A stretch of 36,322 nt of DNA from Streptomyces alboflavus (GTDB lineage: Bacteria > Actinomycetota > Actinomycetes > Streptomycetales > Streptomycetaceae): the NCBI RefSeq assembly GCF_000716675.1, contig NZ_JNXT01000073.1, forward strand, positions 1 to 36,322, in the 5' to 3' direction. The notes under the pieces are model-generated. The model saw only the letters and a list, made by a program, of their open reading frames with translations, made no database searches and was not told the origin of the DNA. Of the stretch, positions 32,257-36,322 are shown piece by piece. Position 1 is the stretch's first letter. Each line of letters begins with the position of its first letter. A program made the position numbers and the translations under genes.

Positions 32257-33036
32257 TCACTCGGGTGTGAACTCGTACTGCAGCTCGTAGAGATGGCCTG
32301 CCTTCACCATGACGGTGACCTCGATGGGGCGGTCGTTGTCGCTGTAGACGACGCGCAGGGTGTGAAGTACCGGGAGGACGCCGGGCAGCCGCAGGGCCTG
32401 GTGTTGGTCCTGGGTGGGGACCCTGGCGGAAACGCGGTCCACGCTGCGGCGCGGCGGGAATCCGAGCTCGGCGAGCAGGGTCGGGGTGCCGCCTTTGATC
32501 CGCCGCTTGTCCATGATGGCCGTACCCCGCGCCATGGCCAACTGGTAGTAAGACGTGACCAGTTCGGCCGGTTCGTCGTCGATGGTGAGGAGCTGTCGCC
32601 GCAGCAGCGCCGTTTCGCCGTCGGCGAGATGCAGGGCGGCCGCGACATCGGAGGGCGGGTGCGTCTCTGCCACGTCCAGCAGTGTGATGCGCGCGGACGT
32701 GCCGTGCCGCGATGCCTCGGTGAGCCAGCGATAGGGCTTCCCCTGTTCTGAAGGAGCCAGGGAGGAGGCGGGTCGCATGGTTCGTTGCCTGTGTTCGCGA
32801 ACCGTGACCGCCGCTCCGGCGCGGCCTATGACGAGCTGTTCGTCCTTGAGGAGCTGAAGCGCCTTCTGGACGGTGGCGTTGGATGCGTCGAAGCGTGCTT
32901 TCAACTGCGCGGTGGACGGCAGCTTGCCGCCCGGGGCCAGGTCGCCGCTCATGATCTCGTCCCGGAGGTCGGCGGCGATCCGCTCGTGCAGTGAGCGACG
33001 GTCGAGCGCGTGGGCTTCGGTGGTGGGCACGGTCAT
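32257..33036 (-). CDS. GntR/HutC-type transcriptional regulator
   Basis: A 259-residue regulator. The GntR winged helix lies at about 12-82 (LHERIAADLRDEIMSGDLAPGGKLPS, then QLKARFDASNATVQKALQLLKDEQLV). A UTRA effector-binding domain occupies about 105-255, with LLRRQLLTIDDEPAELVTSYY and RLPGVLPVLHTLRVVYSDNDRP. The ligand is unknown. The start at 33036 overlaps the stop of the UTRA-only gene as ATGA, so the two proteins are made together. It is convergent with the GT-C-like gene, 43 bases away, and no enzyme operon is obviously linked. Confidence 0.93.
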   Translation of the reverse strand: MTVPTTEAHALDRRSLHERIAADLRDEIMSGDLAPGGKLPSTAQLKARFDASNATVQKALQLLKDEQLVIGRAGAAVTVREHRQRTMRPASSLAPSEQGKPYRWLTEASRHGTSARITLLDVAETHPPSDVAAALHLADGETALLRRQLLTIDDEPAELVTSYYQLAMARGTAIMDKRRIKGGTPTLLAELGFPPRRSVDRVSARVPTQDQHQALRLPGVLPVLHTLRVVYSDNDRPIEVTVMVKAGHLYELQYEFTPE

Positions 33037-33575
33037 CCGATCCTGATCTCATAGCGCAGTTGCTGCCGATGGGCAGGCATGACCATCGAGTCGACCTGGA
33101 TCGGCTGGTCGTCGCTGTCCAGGGTGACTCTGTTCAGGCGCAGGACGGGTTCGTCTGTCCCTGTGCGCAGTGCTTCGCGCTCGTCCGCGCTGGGCATGCG
33201 CGCGGTGACGTCTTCCCGGACCCGTACGCCGACGTGGCCGAGTTCGGCGAGCAGGGTGACGGCACCGCCGGGGATCTTCCCCTTCTCGGCGAGGCGGGTG
33301 CCGCGGGCGATGGACACCGGATAGTACGTGTCCGTCAACTCGCAGGGTTCGCCGTCGAGTTCGATGATCCGACGGCGTACGACGACGGGCTCACCGGCTG
33401 GCACGCCCAGCAGCGCGGCCACCGCGTCCGGGGCCGGTACCTCGCCGGCGTGCGCGATGCGCTGACCGCCCTTGCCGCCTTGGGCAGCGGCTTCGGCCGC
33501 CCATGCGTCGGGCTGTCCCGCCGCTCGCGGCGCCAAATACGGCATCGAGGTGCTGACCCACGTGCTGTCGCTCAC
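33033..33575 (-). CDS. UTRA domain-only protein (GntR family without HTH)
   Basis: A 180-residue protein that consists of a short N-terminus and a complete UTRA domain (about 45-180: VVVRRRIIELDGEPCELTDTYYP, KIPGGAVTLLAELGH, EPVLRLNRVTLDSDDQPIQVD). The GntR helix-turn-helix is absent. It is not a simple truncation, because GTG 33575 has a perfect GGAGG five bases upstream and its own N-terminus (MSDSTWVSTSMPYLAPRAAG). It can bind an effector but not DNA by itself. Coupling to the complete regulator by ATGA suggests it modulates that protein, perhaps by forming heterodimers; this is an inference. Its UTRA domain resembles the neighbour's, pointing to duplication. Confidence 0.85.
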   Translation of the reverse strand: MSDSTWVSTSMPYLAPRAAGQPDAWAAEAAAQGGKGGQRIAHAGEVPAPDAVAALLGVPAGEPVVVRRRIIELDGEPCELTDTYYPVSIARGTRLAEKGKIPGGAVTLLAELGHVGVRVREDVTARMPSADEREALRTGTDEPVLRLNRVTLDSDDQPIQVDSMVMPAHRQQLRYEIRIG

Positions 33576-33611
33576 GGTGTCCTCCGAGTGGCCAGTGGCT
33601 TCAACCTTGCT

Positions 33612-33627
33612 GCTTTACACGTTAAGC
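33612..33627. promoter_or_regulatory. imperfect palindrome, candidate GntR operator
   Basis: GCTTTACACGTTAAGC is a 16-bp imperfect inverted repeat (6 of 8 positions pair) and AT-rich against the background. It lies 37 bases upstream of the UTRA-only gene start and about 90 bases before the divergent RsbW-like start, a natural place for an autoregulatory operator. Confidence 0.4.
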
Positions 33628-33718
33628 GACTTGCCGGATGCCTCACCTCTGGGTCACCTTTCCGCTTTTCGTGAATAGTAGTACGGTCCTCGTCATCGTA
33701 CGGCCCAGGATCAAGGCG

Positions 33719-34171
33719 GTGTTCACCGTGCCCCTGTCACGGCAACGACGATTTCCCCGCGCACGCGACTCCGTGCCCGCCGCGCGCGCCTTCGCTCTTG
33801 AGGCGCTGCTGGAGTGGGATGCGGACATCGCTGACCGGTACGACGACGTGCGGCTCTGCGTCTCGGAGCTCGCGACGAATGCCGTGCTGCACGGTGTTCC
33901 ACCGGGGCGCGAGTTCTGTCTCACGCTTGTCGTGGACGGTCCGCTGCTCCGGATCGAAGTGCGTGACAGCGGCGGTGGGGCACCGAGGGTCCTGCGCGAG
34001 GGCGGCGAGGAGTGCGGTGGCCGAGGGTTGCGCCTTGTGGCGGCCTTGGCCGACGACTTCGGCGTGACCGTTCACACCCCTGGCAAGACTGTCTGGATGG
34101 TCTTCAAGGCAGTAGCCGAAGAGGTGTCGCGGCCCGTACATGCCGACGCGACGCGCGGAGTTCGCGCGTGA
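33719..34171 (+). CDS. RsbW-like ATP-binding protein (GHKL anti-sigma kinase type)
   Basis: A 150-residue single-domain GHKL ATPase like the many RsbW-type proteins of Streptomyces. The N box is ELATNAVLHG (about 50-59), G1 is DSGGG (83-87) and G2 is GGRGLRLV (100-107). Such proteins may bind sigma factors or anti-anti-sigma partners, or act with XRE regulators; no partner sigma gene is nearby. The start is uncertain. The open frame begins at 33638, but its first 27 codons look non-coding, whereas GTG 33719 has AGGA eight bases upstream and gives a family-like N-terminus. The stop overlaps the next gene as GTGA. Confidence 0.82.
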   Translation: MFTVPLSRQRRFPRARDSVPAARAFALEALLEWDADIADRYDDVRLCVSELATNAVLHGVPPGREFCLTLVVDGPLLRIEVRDSGGGAPRVLREGGEECGGRGLRLVAALADDFGVTVHTPGKTVWMVFKAVAEEVSRPVHADATRGVRA

Positions 34172-34431
34172 GCGGGAGGGGCGGGATCGCGCGAGGCAGG
34201 TACGGGTTTGCCGAGTGGACGCTGACGACCGTCGAGGGGATGGCGGTGCGCTATGCCGGTAAGTGCCTGTCGTGCGGGGAGCGTTCTCCCGACGTCTTCG
34301 AGGCGGATGACGCCCAGTTGTGGTGCCTCAAGCATGCGGGCTCCGTCCGGCATTCCGGCTTCGAGGTGTCGGCGTTCCAGTACTTCGACGCCGAGATGGT
34401 CGACGGGGATTCGGGTGTGCGCACGCCGTAG
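34168..34431 (+). CDS. DUF7848-like small protein
   Basis: An 87-residue protein that resembles the Streptomyces DUF7848 family: RYGFAEWTLT, then CLSCGERSPDVF with a CxxC pair, then LWCLKHAGSVRHSGFE with two histidines. The Cys/His pattern suggests a zinc ribbon. The function is unknown. GTG 34168 overlaps the RsbW-like stop as GTGA, so both are in one operon. The true length could be longer, but upstream codons overlap the previous gene in another frame. Confidence 0.75.
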   Translation: MSGRGGIARGRYGFAEWTLTTVEGMAVRYAGKCLSCGERSPDVFEADDAQLWCLKHAGSVRHSGFEVSAFQYFDAEMVDGDSGVRTP

Positions 34432-34705
34432 GCCGGGCGGCCAGGTGCTGCCCGCATGTGCTCATTCGGGCTGGTGGGGGCGGGTGGGTGGGAAAGGGCG
34501 GTGCGGCGGGGCGGGGGTGATCAGCTGGGATGGTGGCGCACGGCTGTGCTGGGTCGGGGGTGCGCGCACGGCGAGTGCAGGGGGGTGCCTCGGGCCCGGT
34601 GTCGGGACCCCTGCCCCGGTGCGGGGCGCCCTAGCCCCCCGCGTCAGCGGAACACGCTTGTCGCCAGGCGGGCCGCCCGGTGCGCGCGGAAGCCCTTCGC
34701 GCCGG
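34432..34705. other. gap without a recognised gene
   Basis: These 274 bases are G-rich on the plus strand and contain only random-looking open frames on both strands. A small GCCCC-GGTGC-GGGGC hairpin (34613-34627) may end the RsbW-like operon. I see nothing else I can support. Confidence 0.5.
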
Positions 34706-34924
34706 TCAGGGGGTCGTGAGCTGCCCTGCCCAGCGGGAGCAGACACACAAGGGCGGTCGTGAACTCGCGGGCGGAGGGCTGCTGTTCGGGGTGACGCGGC
34801 GGGTGCCGGTGTCCTGGGTGATGGTGCCGTCGCGGCTGACGATGTAGACGCGGAGGGTCATGCCGGGGGCGGGCGAGTCGGTCTTCGGGGGTGCGGTCGC
34901 GTGTGAGGGCGTGGGCTCGGGCAT
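34706..34924 (-). CDS. small uncharacterised protein
   Basis: A 72-residue protein with a Pro/Thr-rich N-terminus and the segment MTLRVYIVSRDGTITQDTGTRRV, then a short C-terminus with Cys-x-Cys (LCVCSRWAGQL). Streptomyces genomes often encode similar small proteins next to XRE regulators and RsbW-like ATPases; the function is unknown. AGGAG lies six bases before the ATG at 34924, strong evidence that it is translated. The open frame extends upstream to 35122, but that part overlaps the promoter of the divergent XRE gene and is not coding. Confidence 0.7.
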   Translation of the reverse strand: MPEPTPSHATAPPKTDSPAPGMTLRVYIVSRDGTITQDTGTRRVTPNSSPPPASSRPPLCVCSRWAGQLTTP

Positions 34925-35020
34925 GTGGTGCTCCTGTCGGTTGTCTGGCGGACCGGGTCTCGACGGCCTGCCCTGCCGATGGTTCGCTGTCCCGGCCAAT
35001 CCGGCCCAGTGGACCGGCCG

Positions 35021-35030
35021 TTGACTAAAC
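35021..35030 (+). promoter_or_regulatory. promoter element before the XRE gene
   Basis: TTGACTAAAC (35021-35030) contains a -35-like TTGACT; read with the next base it also holds a -10-like TAAACT. It lies 37 bases before the GTG of the XRE gene, in the gap shared with the divergent small gene. Which hexamer is used cannot be decided from sequence. Confidence 0.4.
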
Positions 35031-35066
35031 TGGGAGTCAGCGGTCGACAACTGTCCGGAGTGCCCC

Positions 35067-36269
35067 GTGACCGACTTCGCCACCTGTGCCCGAGATGCCC
35101 TGGCGGAACAGGGCATCTCCATACGGCAGGCCGCGCGCGCCTTGAACTACGACGTGGCGTATCTGTCCCGGGTCCTGAAGGGGAAGCAGCGCCCCTCCGA
35201 GAACCTGAGGCGCGGCCTCGACAGGCTCACCGGCGCCGACGGGGCGCTGCTGGCCGCGCGTGTCGGCGAGGGGCAGGGCGCCGTGGCCGCCGACGCGGGG
35301 GACGGCGTGGGTGGCGATCTCGAAGCGGTCGAGCTGGCGCGCCGCGTGCGGGCCAGCGACGTCGGCGCTGAGACGCTCCAGCGGTTGGAGAGCGCCTTCG
35401 ACGAGTTCGCGGTCCGCTACCAGACCGCGTCGCCTCCGGAGCTTTTGCGAGACGTACGCCAACACCTGGGATACGTCACCAAGTTGCTGGACGACCGCAA
35501 GACCCTGAGCGAGCACCGGCGGCTCATCGTCCTCGGCGGCTGGCTCTCGCTGCTCGCCGCGACCCTGCACGTCGACCTCCGGCAGAGCCGGGCCGCGACG
35601 GCACGGCTGACCACCGCGGCCTCGCTGGCCCAGCACGCCGAGCACCGTGAGATCCACGCGTGGACGTACGAGACGGAGGCCTGGCGGGCGCTCACCACCG
35701 GTGACTGTCCCCGGGCCGTCGAACTGTCCCAGGCGGCCCAGCACGTCGCCCCGCGCGGGGGATCGGCCGAGCTTCAGGCGACCGCCCAGGAGGGACGGGC
35801 ACGCGCACGCCTCGGACAGCGGCGGGAGGCGTACGCCGCCATCGAGCGCGTGCAGCGGCTCGCCACCGCGATGGTGCTGCGGGCCCGGCCGGAACACCAC
35901 TACCAGTACGACCCGGCGAAGGCCACGTCGTACACCGCCACGACCTTGGCGTGGATGGGCGACCCCGCCGCGGAGGAGCCCGCCCGCGAGGTGATCGCGC
36001 AGTTCGACCTGAGCGGGGAGGCCGCGTCCTGGCCGCGCCGTGCCGTGTCCGCCCACATCGACCTCGCGCTGACGCTGCTGTCCTGCGACCGGCTCGACGA
36101 GGCGTGCGACGCCACGCGGCGGGCGATCGCGTCCGGGCGGCTGCTGCCCGCGAACCACTGGCGTGCCCTGGAGATCGTCCGGGCGGTCGAGGGGCGCGGG
36201 CTGCCCGAGGCGGTGGAACTGCGTGAGGCTTACGAGGAGTTGAGTCCCGGGTGCGGAGGGGGCGGGTGA
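35067..36269 (+). CDS. XRE-family regulator with TPR-like C-terminus
   Basis: A 400-residue regulator. A helix-turn-helix of the XRE type lies at about 6-56 (GISIRQAARALNYDVAYLSRVLKGKQRPS). A long alpha-helical region (about 90-390) has the look of degenerate tetratricopeptide repeats (ATARLTTAASLAQHAEHREIH and CDRLDEACDATRRAI). Proteins of this layout in Streptomyces often sit beside RsbW-like ATPases and small DUF proteins, as here. The ligand and targets are unknown. GTG 35067 has GGAG six bases upstream. The gene is complete; the 53 bases after it to the window edge hold nothing recognisable. Confidence 0.9.
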   Translation: MTDFATCARDALAEQGISIRQAARALNYDVAYLSRVLKGKQRPSENLRRGLDRLTGADGALLAARVGEGQGAVAADAGDGVGGDLEAVELARRVRASDVGAETLQRLESAFDEFAVRYQTASPPELLRDVRQHLGYVTKLLDDRKTLSEHRRLIVLGGWLSLLAATLHVDLRQSRAATARLTTAASLAQHAEHREIHAWTYETEAWRALTTGDCPRAVELSQAAQHVAPRGGSAELQATAQEGRARARLGQRREAYAAIERVQRLATAMVLRARPEHHYQYDPAKATSYTATTLAWMGDPAAEEPAREVIAQFDLSGEAASWPRRAVSAHIDLALTLLSCDRLDEACDATRRAIASGRLLPANHWRALEIVRAVEGRGLPEAVELREAYEELSPGCGGGG

Positions 36270-36322
36270 GGTGGGGCGTGCGGTCGGGTGCCGGTCGCGG
36301 TGGGTACCGAGTGGTGGGGGCG

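Noticed and set aside
33638..33718. Extended N-terminus of the RsbW-like protein
   Set aside because: The 27 extra codons have non-coding usage and overlap the divergent promoter region.
34462..34746. 94-residue minus-strand frame
   Set aside because: Pro/Arg-rich with no ribosome-binding site and overlapping the supported small gene.

Overview
The window is a high-GC actinobacterial chromosome segment, almost certainly Streptomyces. The evidence is strong G/C third-position bias, frequent GTG starts, a bldA-type TTA codon, Streptomyces-style DnaA boxes, and a gene order (mtnA, mtrA-mtrB-lpqB, comF-like, hpf, response regulator, secA, NAD-glutamate dehydrogenase) that I recognise as conserved Streptomyces core synteny.

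Layout. 1-92: the 3' end of a 5S rRNA gene and its terminator. 123-6066 (minus strand): a tightly coupled five-gene operon for a membrane-associated MoxR ATPase system (multi-span membrane protein, DUF4129, DUF4350, MoxR, DUF58), running convergently into the rRNA operon. 6234-12239 (plus): mtnA, then the mtrA-mtrB-lpqB signalling operon. The last 80 or so codons of mtnA carry an unusual cluster of GTnAC boxes resembling MtrA sites. 12289-15304 (plus): two DnaA boxes, a ComF-like gene with a TTA codon, an ECF-type promoter with a long leader, the ribosome hibernation factor hpf with a strong hairpin terminator, and an orphan NarL-type response regulator. 15344-17393 (minus): an AlkX/YcaQ-like DNA glycosylase and a GNAT acetyltransferase. 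17615-20467: secA. 20541-23464: an Rv3235-family protein (minus), a DUF6912 protein, an 11-bp tandem repeat, a HAD hydrolase and a DJ-1/PfpI protein (minus). 23465-24036: a long regulatory gap holding what looks like a small protein gene split by a +1 frameshift. 24037-29064: the giant NAD-glutamate dehydrogenase.

After 29 kb the content becomes more accessory. A three-gene operon (polyprenol-phosphate sugar synthase-like GT2, GtrA flippase-like, GT-C-like membrane protein) suggests lipid-linked sugar transfer across the membrane. Then comes a translationally coupled pair of a UTRA-only protein and a complete GntR/HutC regulator. Divergent from it lie an RsbW-like ATPase and a DUF7848 protein. 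The window ends with a small minus-strand protein divergent from an XRE-family regulator.

The most interesting items are the boxes written into the mtnA coding sequence before mtrA, the frameshifted small gene ahead of the glutamate dehydrogenase, the DnaA-box pair and TTA codon at the ComF-like gene, the stress-type promoter and long leader of hpf, the 11-bp tandem array, and the GntR/UTRA pair. No insertion sequence, prophage, CRISPR array or tRNA was recognised. All family names come from reading the proteins; no database search was possible.
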